A stretch of 64,000 nt of DNA from DATKDF01 sp963752045 (GTDB taxonomy: Bacteria; Acidobacteriota; Vicinamibacteria; Vicinamibacterales; SCN-69-37): NCBI GenBank assembly GCA_963752045.1, contig CAVVWN010000008.1:1302001-1366000 (forward strand), given 5' to 3'. The stretch's first letter is position 1; each line of letters opens with the position of its first letter. Shown piece after piece: positions 42,305 through 51,174 of this stretch. The notes under the pieces are model-generated. The model was not told the DNA's origin and searched no databases. It worked only from the letters and a program-made list of their open reading frames with translations. The translations under genes were made by a program, and so were the position numbers.

Positions 42305-43135
42305 ATGCCCGGCACGCCACTGCCTCTCGTCAAAGCCCACGCGTACGGCAACGACTTTCTCATCGTGGAAGAACCCGCGGTTCTTCGGGAAGCCGATCTG
42401 GCCGATCTGGCCCGTCGGGCGTGTGGTCGCCACCGGGGCATCGGCGCCGACGGGCTGATGGTGGTCCGCGCCGGCGCCGACCGGGCCGAGATGCGACTCT
42501 GGAACGCCGACGGCAGCCGGTCGGAGCTCTCGGGCAACGGCGTCAGGTGCGTGGCCGCGTGGCTGGCCGAGACCCGGCGTCTCCAGCCAGGTGCCGAACT
42601 CGTCGTCGGTACCGAGGCCGGCCTGAAGCGATTGCAGGTGCTCGAGCATGCCGGTCCCCGGTGGCTCTTCCGCGCGGCCATGGGGCGGCCCGAAGGCGTC
42701 CGGGAGGTGCAGATCGATGTCGACGGGGCTCGTGTCACGGCGGTCGTCATGCGGGTCGGCAATCCGCAATGCGTCGTGCTCGGGCCGGTGACGGAGCCAC
42801 GGCTGCGGTCGCTCGCATCGGCCCTTGCGGTACATCCGTTCTTCCCGGAAGGCACCAACGTGGAACTGGCCTCGGTCGAGGCGCCCGATCGCGTCCGCAT
42901 TCTCATCTGGGAGCGGGGCGTGGGGCCAACCGAGGCGTCGGGTACGGGGGCATGCGCGGCAGCTGTCGCGGCCGGTGCGTTCGGCGGCGCGTTGCGCGCG
43001 GTCGATGTGGTGGCGCCTGGCGGCACGCAGCGCGTCGAGTGGACCGACGACGGCATCTGGCTGACGGGGTGGGCGGAGCTGACCGCGCGCGTCGACTGGC
43101 TGACGGCGGAATTAGCCGGGCCGCCGGCCTTCTGA
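42305..43135 (+). CDS. dapF: Diaminopimelate epimerase homologue with Ser in place of both catalytic Cys
   Basis: DapF converts LL- to meso-diaminopimelate for lysine and peptidoglycan synthesis. It has 276 residues and normal fold motifs (AHAYGNDFLIVE, HRGIGADG, WNADGS, MRVGNPQCVVLG, WERGVGPTE). In characterised DapF the two bases are Cys in QCGNGARC and ACGSGACA (E. coli 73 and 217). Here they are Ser76 in ELSGNGVRC and Ser212 in EASGTGACA. The codons are clean TCG. Both sites changing together, with the rest intact, means either a Ser-using variant or a paralogue without classical epimerase activity. It sits between a methyltransferase and radC, not in a lysine operon. Confidence 0.85.
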   Translation: MPGTPLPLVKAHAYGNDFLIVEEPAVLREADLADLARRACGRHRGIGADGLMVVRAGADRAEMRLWNADGSRSELSGNGVRCVAAWLAETRRLQPGAELVVGTEAGLKRLQVLEHAGPRWLFRAAMGRPEGVREVQIDVDGARVTAVVMRVGNPQCVVLGPVTEPRLRSLASALAVHPFFPEGTNVELASVEAPDRVRILIWERGVGPTEASGTGACAAAVAAGAFGGALRAVDVVAPGGTQRVEWTDDGIWLTGWAELTARVDWLTAELAGPPAF

Positions 43136-43213
43136 TGTCGCAGAAAAGTCCAGCGCCGATCTGACGGAAGCGCGTCGGCCGCTCCCCGAAGCCTCCCGGA
43201 GTGTGCGCGGTTC

Positions 43214-43909
43214 TTGCATCTCCCGGATGCAGCCGTGACCACCATACGACCGGCGCCAGCCGACCGCCCGCGAGAGAAGCTCGGCCGCGCCGGCGCTCGT
43301 GCCCTCGGCGACAACGAGCTCCTGGCCCTCGTCATCAGCCATGGGACGGCCGGACAGACCGCGCTCGCGCTTGCCGACCGTCTGCTCTCGGTGGCCGGCG
43401 GCGTCCACGGCCTGATGCGGATGAGCTCGGCGCAGCTCACGCGGCATCCCGGCGTGGGCGCGGCGGTTGCGAGCCGCGTGCAGGCCGCGATCGAGCTTGG
43501 CCGTCGTACGCTGCTTACCGAGGCGCCCGGCCGTCCGCAGTTTCGGTCTGCGGGCGACCTGGCCCGCTATCTCCTGCCGCAGTTTGGCGCCTATCCCCGC
43601 GAGCGCTTCGGTGTCGTGCTTCTCGACACGAAGCACCGGCTGCTTGGCGCGTCCATCCTGTCGGTGGGGTCCCTCGACACGAGCATCGTGCATCCGCGCG
43701 AGGTGTTCCAGGAAGCCATTGCCGTCGGCGCCGCGGCGGTCGCCGTGTTCCACAACCATCCGTCCGGCGACCCGACACCCAGTCCCGACGACATCAGGCT
43801 GACGGCGCGGCTCCGGCAGGCCGGAACCATTCTGGGCATCCCGCTCGTGGACCACCTCATCCTGGCGGATACGCGATACTACTCGCTACGGGAGGCGGAG
43901 AAGACCTGA
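43214..43909 (+). CDS. radC: RadC-family JAMM protein
   Basis: A 231-residue protein of the RadC/MPN family. The N-terminal HhH-like part (ALGDNELLALVISHGTAGQTALALADRLL and HPGVGAAVASRVQAAIELGR) precedes a JAMM/MPN domain with FGVVLLDTKHRLLG and the metal motif HNHPSGDPTPSPDD (about 178-191). The exact biological role of RadC is unsettled. Start may be TTG 43214 or GTG 43235. Its stop overlaps the larC start as TGATG. Confidence 0.9.
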   Translation: MHLPDAAVTTIRPAPADRPREKLGRAGARALGDNELLALVISHGTAGQTALALADRLLSVAGGVHGLMRMSSAQLTRHPGVGAAVASRVQAAIELGRRTLLTEAPGRPQFRSAGDLARYLLPQFGAYPRERFGVVLLDTKHRLLGASILSVGSLDTSIVHPREVFQEAIAVGAAAVAVFHNHPSGDPTPSPDDIRLTARLRQAGTILGIPLVDHLILADTRYYSLREAEKT

Positions 43910-45225
43910 TGGCGAGGGTGCTGTACTTCGACTGTTTTGCCGGGGCGGCGGGCGACATGATCCTGGCCGCGCTCCTCGACCTGGGGGTGCCGCTCGAGAA
44001 ACTGCAGCAGGCCCTCGGCAGTCTGGGCGTGGACCACGAGTTGCGCGTCACGCGCGTCGTTCGGGCTGGCATTACCGCAAATCACGTCGAGGTCGTCGAT
44101 CGCGGACGTCACGACCACGGCGGTCATCACCATCACGACCACGGCCACCATCACCATCACCATGACCATCACGGGGATGCCGGGCACGGTCACAGCCACG
44201 GCGACACCGGCGACACCGGCGACACGAGTCACGACCACGGGCACCGGTCCCTCGACGCGATCGCCGGGCTGATACGGCAGTCGGCATTGTCTCTGGCCGG
44301 CCAGGAGCGGGCGATTTCGTTGTTTCAGCGCATTGGCGAGGCGGAGGCGGCCATTCACGGCGTGCCCGTCGACCGGATTCACCTCCACGAGGTTGGAGCC
44401 CTCGACTCGATCATCGATATCGTCGGCGCCGTGCACGCGCTCGAGTGGCTGGGCGTGGACGAGATTCTGGCGTCGCCGCTCAACGTCGGATCCGGCACCG
44501 TGAAGATGGCACACGGGACGTTCCCCGTGCCTGCGCCGGCGACGCTTGCGCTGCTCACGGGCGTGCCCATCTACAGCAGTGGCGTTCAGGCAGAGCTCGT
44601 GACGCCGACGGGAGCCCTCATCATCAGCGACTACGCGCGGGCCTACGGCCCGTTGCCAGGCATGCGCGTGACGCGGGTCGGCTACGGGGCGGGCACGCGG
44701 GAGCTCGACCCGGTGCCGAACGTGCTTCGCGCGGTCCTGGGAGAACGGGCAGAGGCCAACGCGGAGGGACCCGAATCGGACCGCGTCGTGGAGATTCGCT
44801 GCGAGATCGACGACATGAACCCGCAACTGTTCGGACCGTTGTCCGACAGCCTCTTCGGCGCCGGGGCCCTCGACGTCTTTCTCACGCCCGTGCAGATGAA
44901 GAAGGGCCGGCCCGGCACGCTCGTGACCGTGCTGGGGCCTCTCCACCTGCGGGCGGAACTGTCGGCGAGGCTGCTCGAGGAAACGACGACCCTCGGTGTG
45001 CGGTGGCACGTGGCCGATCGCGAGGTGCTCGATCGGCGCCACGAGTCGGTCCAGGTCGAGGGCGGCCTCGTCCGCATGAAGCTCGCCGAGCGGGGAGGGA
45101 GGCTCCTCCACGCGGCACCGGAGTTCGACGACTGCCTGCGCATCGCGCACGCCACCGGCCGGCCGGTGAACGCCGTGCTCTCGGAAGCACTCCGCGCGTG
45201 GGCCCTCGGGAACCGGGCAGAGTAA
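43909..45225 (+). CDS. larC: Nickel pincer cofactor biosynthesis protein LarC
   Basis: Inserts nickel into the pyridinium-dithiocarboxylate pincer cofactor of LarA-type racemases. It has 438 residues. YFDCFAGAAGDMILAALLDLG opens the protein, then a histidine-rich insert (about 68-112, 21 His in 45 residues, including a GDT triplet run), the LarC core (RIHLHEVGALDSIIDIVGA, SPLNVGSGTVKMAHGTFPVPAPAT, LVTPTGAL) and the LarC2 region EIDDMNPQLFGPLSD, QMKKGRPGT. In some bacteria larC is split by a programmed frameshift; here it is one continuous frame. larA, larB and larE are not nearby. Confidence 0.93.
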   Translation: MARVLYFDCFAGAAGDMILAALLDLGVPLEKLQQALGSLGVDHELRVTRVVRAGITANHVEVVDRGRHDHGGHHHHDHGHHHHHHDHHGDAGHGHSHGDTGDTGDTSHDHGHRSLDAIAGLIRQSALSLAGQERAISLFQRIGEAEAAIHGVPVDRIHLHEVGALDSIIDIVGAVHALEWLGVDEILASPLNVGSGTVKMAHGTFPVPAPATLALLTGVPIYSSGVQAELVTPTGALIISDYARAYGPLPGMRVTRVGYGAGTRELDPVPNVLRAVLGERAEANAEGPESDRVVEIRCEIDDMNPQLFGPLSDSLFGAGALDVFLTPVQMKKGRPGTLVTVLGPLHLRAELSARLLEETTTLGVRWHVADREVLDRRHESVQVEGGLVRMKLAERGGRLLHAAPEFDDCLRIAHATGRPVNAVLSEALRAWALGNRAE

Positions 45226-45260
45226 GATGTAGGTTTGCGCGCCTGAGGCCACAAGCACCC

Positions 45261-47225
45261 ATGTCCCGGTTCTACCTGACGACGGCCATCGACTACGTGA
45301 ACAGCCGCCCGCACGTGGGCACGGCCTACGAGAAGATCGCGGCCGACGTCATCGCCCGGTACCGCCGCGCGGCGGGATTCGACGTCCGGTTCGTCATGGG
45401 GAACGACGAGCACTCGCAGAACGTGTTTCGCAAGGCCCGCGAGCTCGGTCTGGAGCCGGTCGCCTACTGCGACCGGATGGAAGCCGAGTTCCGCGCGGTG
45501 TGGGCCGGCCTCGACATCTCGTTCGACGACTTCATCCGCACGACCGAGCCCCGCCATCGGCAGGCGGTCGAGCGGCTGGTGGCGGCCTCACGCGCGTCGG
45601 GCGACATTTATGACGGTGTGTACGAAGGCTGGTTCTGCGTGTCGTGCGAGGCCTTCAAACAGGAAAAAGACCTCGTAGACGGGAAGTGTCCGGTCCACAT
45701 GACCGTGCCCGAGTGGATTCGGGAACGGAACTACTTCTTCCGCCTGTCGGCGTACCGGGATCGGCTGCTCGCGCACTACGAGGCCCACCCCGAGTTCGTG
45801 GCGCCCGATACGCGACGGAACGAGATGCTGCGCCTGCTCGAGTCCGGACTCGAGGACATCTCGGTCAGCCGGGCCGGACAGGCCTGGGGCATTCCGCTGC
45901 CGTTCGATCCCACGAGCGTGGTGTACGTGTGGTACGACGCGCTCATCAACTACGCGGCCGCCGTGGGGTACGGCACCGACGACGACATGTTCCGGGAGTG
46001 GTGGCCGGCCGACCTCCACCTGGTGGGCAAGGACATCACCCGGTTCCACTGCGTCGTGTGGCCGGCCATGCTCATGAGCGCCGGGCTCGAGCTGCCGCGA
46101 CAGGTCTACGGTCATGGATTCGTGCTGACCAGGGGCCAGAAGATGAGCAAGTCGCTCGGCACCGTGCTCGATCCGCTCGAGGCGGCGAGCCGATTCGGAC
46201 CCGACCCGCTGCGCCTCTACCTCATGAAGGAGATCGTCTTCGGCTCGGACGGTGACTTCACGTGGGATCGGTTCGAGGAGAAGTACAACGTCGACCTGGC
46301 GAACAACCTCGGGAATCTGGTGAGCCGGATTACGGCGATGGCCGAGCGGTACCGCCGGGGACGGCTCCGGGCGGTCGCGCCGGCCGACAGAGTGGCGGCA
46401 CTCGTCGACGCACGGGTGCGTGACTACCTGGAGGCGATGAACGGCCTCGCGCTCGATGCCGGTGTGGGCGCGGCGTTTGCGATCGTGGACGGGACGAACG
46501 AATACATCGCGGCGAGTGAACCCTGGACGCTCGCCCGGGCGGACGAGACCCAGGCCGAGCTCGACCAGGTGCTCTGGTCAGCCGCCGAGGGGCTTCGCAT
46601 GGCAGCCGTGATGCTGGCGCCGGTCATACCGGGCTCGGCCGCCGAAATCCTGCGCCGCCTGGGCGTGACCGAGGCGTTCGCGCGAGCGCCGCGATTCGAC
46701 CGCGACCTGACGCTCGTCGCCTCAGGCGAGCGGACGCTGACACGCGCCGACGCGCTCTGGCCGCGGCTCGAGGAGGCGTCTGCCCCGGCCACCATTCATC
46801 CGAAGGAGACTGTCGTGACCGATCAGCCCAAGCCAGACCCGTCGTCCGTCGCCCCGGCGCCCGTGCCGGCAGCTGTCGAGCCGTCGACGCCTCGAGACGA
46901 ACGGATTTCCATCGACGAGTTCATGAAGATCGACCTGCGCGTCGCGCGCATCGTGAGCGCCGAGCGCGTGCCGAACTCGCGCAAGCTGATGAAGCTCGCG
47001 ATTGACCTCGGCACCGAACAGCGCACGATCGTGGCCGGCATTGCCGAAGCCTACGAGGCTGAGACGCTCGTCGGTCGCCACGTCGCGATCGTCGCCAACC
47101 TGAAGCCGGCGAAGCTGATGGGCATCGAGTCGAACGGGATGGTGCTCGCGGCAAGCCCCGACGGCGGCAAGCCGATCCTGGTCGCGTTCGATGAGGCGCC
47201 AGCGCCAGGCACGCGGGTCCGGTGA
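45261..47225 (+). CDS. metG: Methionyl-tRNA synthetase
   Basis: Charges tRNA-Met. It has 654 residues. The Rossmann catalytic core has the HIGH-like RPHVGTAYE (13-21), a zinc-knuckle region FCVSCEAFKQEKDLVDGKCPVH, the KMSKS loop QKMSKS (about 291-296) and the anticodon-binding helical domain. The C-terminal 110 residues form the EMAP-II-type tRNA-binding OB domain (ISIDEFMKIDLRVARIVSAERVPNSRKLMKL, GIAEAYEAETLVGRHVAIVANLKP), which makes a dimer in related enzymes. A Pro/Ala linker (about 530-545) joins the two. It overlaps the tatD GTG start by 4 bp. Confidence 0.97.
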   Translation: MSRFYLTTAIDYVNSRPHVGTAYEKIAADVIARYRRAAGFDVRFVMGNDEHSQNVFRKARELGLEPVAYCDRMEAEFRAVWAGLDISFDDFIRTTEPRHRQAVERLVAASRASGDIYDGVYEGWFCVSCEAFKQEKDLVDGKCPVHMTVPEWIRERNYFFRLSAYRDRLLAHYEAHPEFVAPDTRRNEMLRLLESGLEDISVSRAGQAWGIPLPFDPTSVVYVWYDALINYAAAVGYGTDDDMFREWWPADLHLVGKDITRFHCVVWPAMLMSAGLELPRQVYGHGFVLTRGQKMSKSLGTVLDPLEAASRFGPDPLRLYLMKEIVFGSDGDFTWDRFEEKYNVDLANNLGNLVSRITAMAERYRRGRLRAVAPADRVAALVDARVRDYLEAMNGLALDAGVGAAFAIVDGTNEYIAASEPWTLARADETQAELDQVLWSAAEGLRMAAVMLAPVIPGSAAEILRRLGVTEAFARAPRFDRDLTLVASGERTLTRADALWPRLEEASAPATIHPKETVVTDQPKPDPSSVAPAPVPAAVEPSTPRDERISIDEFMKIDLRVARIVSAERVPNSRKLMKLAIDLGTEQRTIVAGIAEAYEAETLVGRHVAIVANLKPAKLMGIESNGMVLAASPDGGKPILVAFDEAPAPGTRVR

Positions 47226-48052
47226 TCGTCGATTCACACTGCCATCTTGCCGACGAAGCCTTCGCCGGCGACCGCGAGGCTGTCGTGGCCCGTGCCCGGG
47301 CCGCCGGCGTCGGGCGGGTCCTGTGCATCCTGGCCGCCGACGACCCGGCCGAGCTGGCGCGAGCCAGGGAGGAAGTCACGCCATGCTGGCCGGGGGTTCT
47401 GTATGCCACGGCGGTGCATCCGCATCGCGCCGGGGCGTACGCCAGCCAGCCCGAAGAGGCGGCGACCGTGTCGCGGAGAGCGGCGCTCGAGGTCGACGCG
47501 GTGGCGCTCGGCGAGATGGGGCTCGACTATCACTACGACCTGTCGCCGCGCGTGACGCAGCAGGCGGTCTTTGCGTGCCAGGTATCGCTCGCCGTCGAGC
47601 TTGGTAGGCCCGTGGTGATCCACACGCGCGAGGCCGCCGATGACACCATCGCGATTCTTCGGGACGCCGGCGGAGGCCGCGTCCGGGGAGTCATGCACTG
47701 CTTCACGGGCACGCGCGACGAGGCCCGCCAGGCGCTCGACCTGGGGTTCTGGATCTCGTTTTCCGGCATCCTGACCTTTCCGCGAGCCACCGAGCTCCGC
47801 GACGTGGCGGCGTTCGTGCCTGCCGACCGGTTGCTCGTGGAAACGGACGCGCCGTACCTGGCGCCGGTGCCGCATCGCGGAGCCCGGAACGAGCCGGCGT
47901 GGGTCGCCGAGACGCTTTCGTGCCTGGCCGGCCTTCACGGCAAGGCTGTCGACGAGATGGCAGCGACCGTGGCGGCGAATTTCGAAGCATTGCTTGGCGG
48001 CCAGGACGGTCGGCAGGGCGCTGACGCGCTCAGAGGTCGCGTTGACACATGA
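47222..48052 (+). CDS. tatD: TatD-family metal-dependent hydrolase
   Basis: A 276-residue TIM-barrel hydrolase of the TatD/YcfH DNase family. Metal ligands are visible in VDSHCHL (3-9), GEMGLDYHYD, IHTREA, MHCFTGT and ETDAPYLAP. Relatives are 3'-5' DNA exonucleases with roles in DNA repair and quality control. The GTG start overlaps the metG stop by 4 bp, as seen for metG-tatD pairs in many bacteria. Nothing unusual in the sequence. Confidence 0.93.
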   Translation: MIVDSHCHLADEAFAGDREAVVARARAAGVGRVLCILAADDPAELARAREEVTPCWPGVLYATAVHPHRAGAYASQPEEAATVSRRAALEVDAVALGEMGLDYHYDLSPRVTQQAVFACQVSLAVELGRPVVIHTREAADDTIAILRDAGGGRVRGVMHCFTGTRDEARQALDLGFWISFSGILTFPRATELRDVAAFVPADRLLVETDAPYLAPVPHRGARNEPAWVAETLSCLAGLHGKAVDEMAATVAANFEALLGGQDGRQGADALRGRVDT

Positions 48053-48116
48053 TCGATACCTGTGTTCTGATTTCCGCAGGTTTTTCGCGTTGAATCCTCA
48101 AGCGAGACCGCTTCCT

Positions 48117-49118
48117 GTGCAGCCTTCTGCAACGTCTGTTCCGGGCCTGGCCCAGATTCTCGATCCGATCCGGGACGAGCTCTCACGGGTCGAACGGGAG
48201 TTCACCCGTCATCTCGAATCTCGCGTCGATCTGATTCCGGAGATGGGGCGGTACGTGCAGATGAGCGGCGGCAAGCGCGTGCGGCCGGCAGTCCTGCTGC
48301 TCTCGGCGAAACTCTGCGGCTACACCGGCGACCGTGCGGTACTCAACGCCGCCGTCGTCGAGTTCATCCACACGGCGACGCTCGTCCATGACGACATCAT
48401 CGACGGCGCCGAAACGCGCCGGGGCCGCCTGACGGCGCATTCCCGGTGGGGCAGCGACATCACCGTCCTCCTCGGCGACTACCTTTACATTCGCTCGATG
48501 GCCATGGCGCTCACTCAGGACACCCTCGAGGTGGTGCGCCTGCTCTGTGACGTCACGTTGCGGATGATCGAGGGCGAGCTTTACCAGCTCACCAAGACCG
48601 GCGACCTGTCGATTACCGAAGCGGAGCACCTCGAGATCATCCGGCGAAAGACGGCATTCCTCTTTGCCGGCTGCGCCGAGATCGGCGGGCTGCTGGGGCG
48701 AAGTACGGAAGCGCAGCGCGACGCCCTCCGCGAGTACGGGTTCAACCTCGGGCTGGCGTTCCAGATCGTCGACGACGTGCTCGACTACACGGCCGACGCG
48801 TCGGCCCTCGGCAAGCCCCTCGGCGGCGACCTGCGGGAAGGCAAGATCACGCTGCCCGTCATTCTGCTGCTCGAGCGCGGCGGGCCGGAGGTGGCGGCGC
48901 TCGTCCAGCAGGTGGTGACCGACGGCGCGGTGAGCGCGGAGGCCTGGGCTCGAATCCGGGATCTGCTCGTGGTCCATGGCGCCGTCGAGAGCGCCTTCGA
49001 ACGTGCCGTGGCGCACGGCGAGCGCGCCAAGGCGGAGCTGCTGGGGGCCTTCGAGCCGTCGAGCGAACGCGACGGGCTCATCGCCCTGGCCGACTACGTG
49101 CTCAGCCGGGATCGCTGA
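48117..49118 (+). CDS. Polyprenyl diphosphate synthase
   Basis: All-trans prenyl chain elongation (E-type), most likely for the quinone side chain. It has 333 residues. The first Asp-rich motif DDIIDGAETRRG, the GGKRVRPAVLLLSAK motif, LGDYLYIRSMAMAL, MIEGELYQL and the second Asp-rich motif DDVLDYTAD mark the family; the FARM chain-length-setting residues precede DDIID as HTATLVHDD. The start is set at GTG 48117 by length; TTG 48090 and the frame back to 47994 are in-frame alternatives, the latter overlapping tatD. Confidence 0.93.
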   Translation: MQPSATSVPGLAQILDPIRDELSRVEREFTRHLESRVDLIPEMGRYVQMSGGKRVRPAVLLLSAKLCGYTGDRAVLNAAVVEFIHTATLVHDDIIDGAETRRGRLTAHSRWGSDITVLLGDYLYIRSMAMALTQDTLEVVRLLCDVTLRMIEGELYQLTKTGDLSITEAEHLEIIRRKTAFLFAGCAEIGGLLGRSTEAQRDALREYGFNLGLAFQIVDDVLDYTADASALGKPLGGDLREGKITLPVILLLERGGPEVAALVQQVVTDGAVSAEAWARIRDLLVVHGAVESAFERAVAHGERAKAELLGAFEPSSERDGLIALADYVLSRDR

Positions 49119-49146
49119 GCGTCACGAGGGTCGTACCCGCACGCGC

Positions 49147-51174
49147 ATGAAGCCAGCCGAGCGCGCCGCCAGGCTCCGCGACCTCATCACCCAGCACAAC
49201 TACCGGTACTACGTCCTCGACGACCCGACGATTTCCGACGCGGAGTTCGACGCGCTGCTCCGTGAGCTCGTCGAGATCGAGCGGGCGCACCCGGAACTCG
49301 TCGTCGCCGATTCGCCGACGCAGCGCGTCGGAGGAGAGCCGGCCGAGGGGTTCGAGACGGCCACGCATCTCGAGCCGATGCTGAGCCTCGACAACGCCTA
49401 CGACGAGGCGTCACTCCGCGAGTTCGACGAGCGCGTGCGACGCGGGATCGGGAGAGACGAGGGGACTCGAGTCGACTACGTGACCGAGCTCAAGATCGAC
49501 GGGTTGAGTATCGCGCTGACATACGAACAGGGCCGGCTCGCGAAGGGCGTGACGCGCGGCGACGGCACGACCGGCGAGGACGTGACGGGCAACGTGCGCG
49601 TCATCCGCGCCATTCCGCTGAAACTCCGGGAACCGTTTCCGAGTGTGGTCGAGATCCGCGGTGAAGTCTACCTCCCGAAGGCGGCCTTTGCGCGTCTCAA
49701 CGAAGCGCGCGCCGAGAACGGCGAAGCGCTCTTTGCCAATCCCAGAAACGCTGCGGCGGGCACGATCCGCATGCTCGATCCCGCAACCGTGGCCGAAAGA
49801 GGGCTTCGCGCCTTCGCGTACCAGGCCGTCCTGCCAGCGGGCGCACCGCCAGTTGCCGGACGCCACGCGTCGATTCTCGAGCGCCTGCAGGCGTGGGGGT
49901 TCCCGGTCGAGCGGCACTGGCGCCACTGCCGTGGCATCGACGAGGTCATTGCGTTTTGTCAGGAATGGGCCGACGCTCGTCATCGCCTCGACTTCGAGAC
50001 CGACGGCGTGGTCGTCAAGGTCGACGACCTCGATCTTCGCGCGGAGCTCGGCTCGACGTCGAAGTTCCCGCGATGGGCCACGGCATTCAAGTTCCCGGCC
50101 GAGCAGGCTACGACGCGGCTCCTCAGGATCGAGGTGAACGTCGGCCGCACCGGAGCAGTCACCCCGTATGCGGTCCTGGAACCGGTTCGCCTGGGGGGCA
50201 CGACGGTGCAGATGGCCACGCTGCACAACGAGCAGGAGATCGCGCGCCGCGACATCAGGCCGGGCGATCGAGTCCTCGTCGAAAAGGGCGGTGACATCAT
50301 CCCGAAGGTCGTCAAGCCCATTCTGGAAGAGCGCCCCGCGGGCCTGCCGGCGTGGAGCATGCCGGCGGCGTGCCCGTCCTGCGCGAGCAGGCTCGTCAAG
50401 CCGGACGAGGAGGTGGTGTGGCGGTGCCAGAACGCCTCGTGCCCGGCACGGCTCAGGCGGGGGCTCGAGCATTTCGGGTCGCGCCGTGCCATGAACATCG
50501 AGGGACTTGGCGAGTCGCTCGTGGACCAGCTCGTCACGACCGGCCTCGTTCGGGACTATGCGGACCTTTACGAGCTCAAGGTCGACCAGTTGGCCGCGCT
50601 CGAACGAATGGGGCAGAAGAGCGCGGAGAATCTGGTTGCCGAACTCGACAAGAGTCGCCGGGCCGAGCTCTGGCGGCTGCTCCATGCGCTGGGAATCCGG
50701 CACGTGGGGGAGGGTGGCGCCAAGGCGCTGGCCCGCGCCTTCGGGTCGCTCGAGGCGGTACGGCAGGCACCGGTCGAGGCCCTCGAATCGGTGGAGGACG
50801 TCGGTCCCGTCGTGGCCCGGTCCGTACGCAGCTTCTTCGACGAGGCGAGCAACTCGGCACTCGTGGACCGGCTCATCGAGTCGGGCGTGAACCCGCGCGG
50901 AGACGGAGGCGCGCCGGCGGAGGCGGCGCGGCCGTTCTCGGGCCTCACGTTCGTGATTACCGGCACGCTCGACACCATGACGCGGGAGGACGCAGCCGAG
51001 GCCATCGAGCGGCTTGGGGGCAAAGTGACCTCGTCGATCAGCCGAAAAACCTCCAGACTGCTGGTGGGGCGCGAGGCCGGCAGCAAGCTGGCCAAGGCGC
51101 GCGATCTCGGCATTCCCGAGCTCGACGAGGCCGCATTCCGGGCTCTTATAATGCAGGGTGAGGCAGCCGAATGA
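49147..51174 (+). CDS. ligA: NAD-dependent DNA ligase LigA
   Basis: Seals nicks during replication and repair with NAD. It has 675 residues, the usual length. Ia domain (LRDLITQHNYRYYVLDDPTISDAEFDALLREL), adenylation Lys116 in ELKIDGLSIAL, OB fold, a zinc finger with four Cys (CPSCASRL and CQNASC), the HhH repeats and the C-terminal BRCT domain (PFSGLTFVITGTLDTMTREDAAEAIERLGGKVTSSIS). ATG 49147 is 28 bp after the polyprenyl synthase stop; it overlaps the protease gene by 4 bp. Confidence 0.97.
   Translation: MKPAERAARLRDLITQHNYRYYVLDDPTISDAEFDALLRELVEIERAHPELVVADSPTQRVGGEPAEGFETATHLEPMLSLDNAYDEASLREFDERVRRGIGRDEGTRVDYVTELKIDGLSIALTYEQGRLAKGVTRGDGTTGEDVTGNVRVIRAIPLKLREPFPSVVEIRGEVYLPKAAFARLNEARAENGEALFANPRNAAAGTIRMLDPATVAERGLRAFAYQAVLPAGAPPVAGRHASILERLQAWGFPVERHWRHCRGIDEVIAFCQEWADARHRLDFETDGVVVKVDDLDLRAELGSTSKFPRWATAFKFPAEQATTRLLRIEVNVGRTGAVTPYAVLEPVRLGGTTVQMATLHNEQEIARRDIRPGDRVLVEKGGDIIPKVVKPILEERPAGLPAWSMPAACPSCASRLVKPDEEVVWRCQNASCPARLRRGLEHFGSRRAMNIEGLGESLVDQLVTTGLVRDYADLYELKVDQLAALERMGQKSAENLVAELDKSRRAELWRLLHALGIRHVGEGGAKALARAFGSLEAVRQAPVEALESVEDVGPVVARSVRSFFDEASNSALVDRLIESGVNPRGDGGAPAEAARPFSGLTFVITGTLDTMTREDAAEAIERLGGKVTSSISRKTSRLLVGREAGSKLAKARDLGIPELDEAAFRALIMQGEAAE

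Noticed and set aside
47994..48116. Extended N-terminus of the polyprenyl synthase
   Set aside because: It overlaps tatD and reads unlike the family; GTG 48117 gives the expected length.
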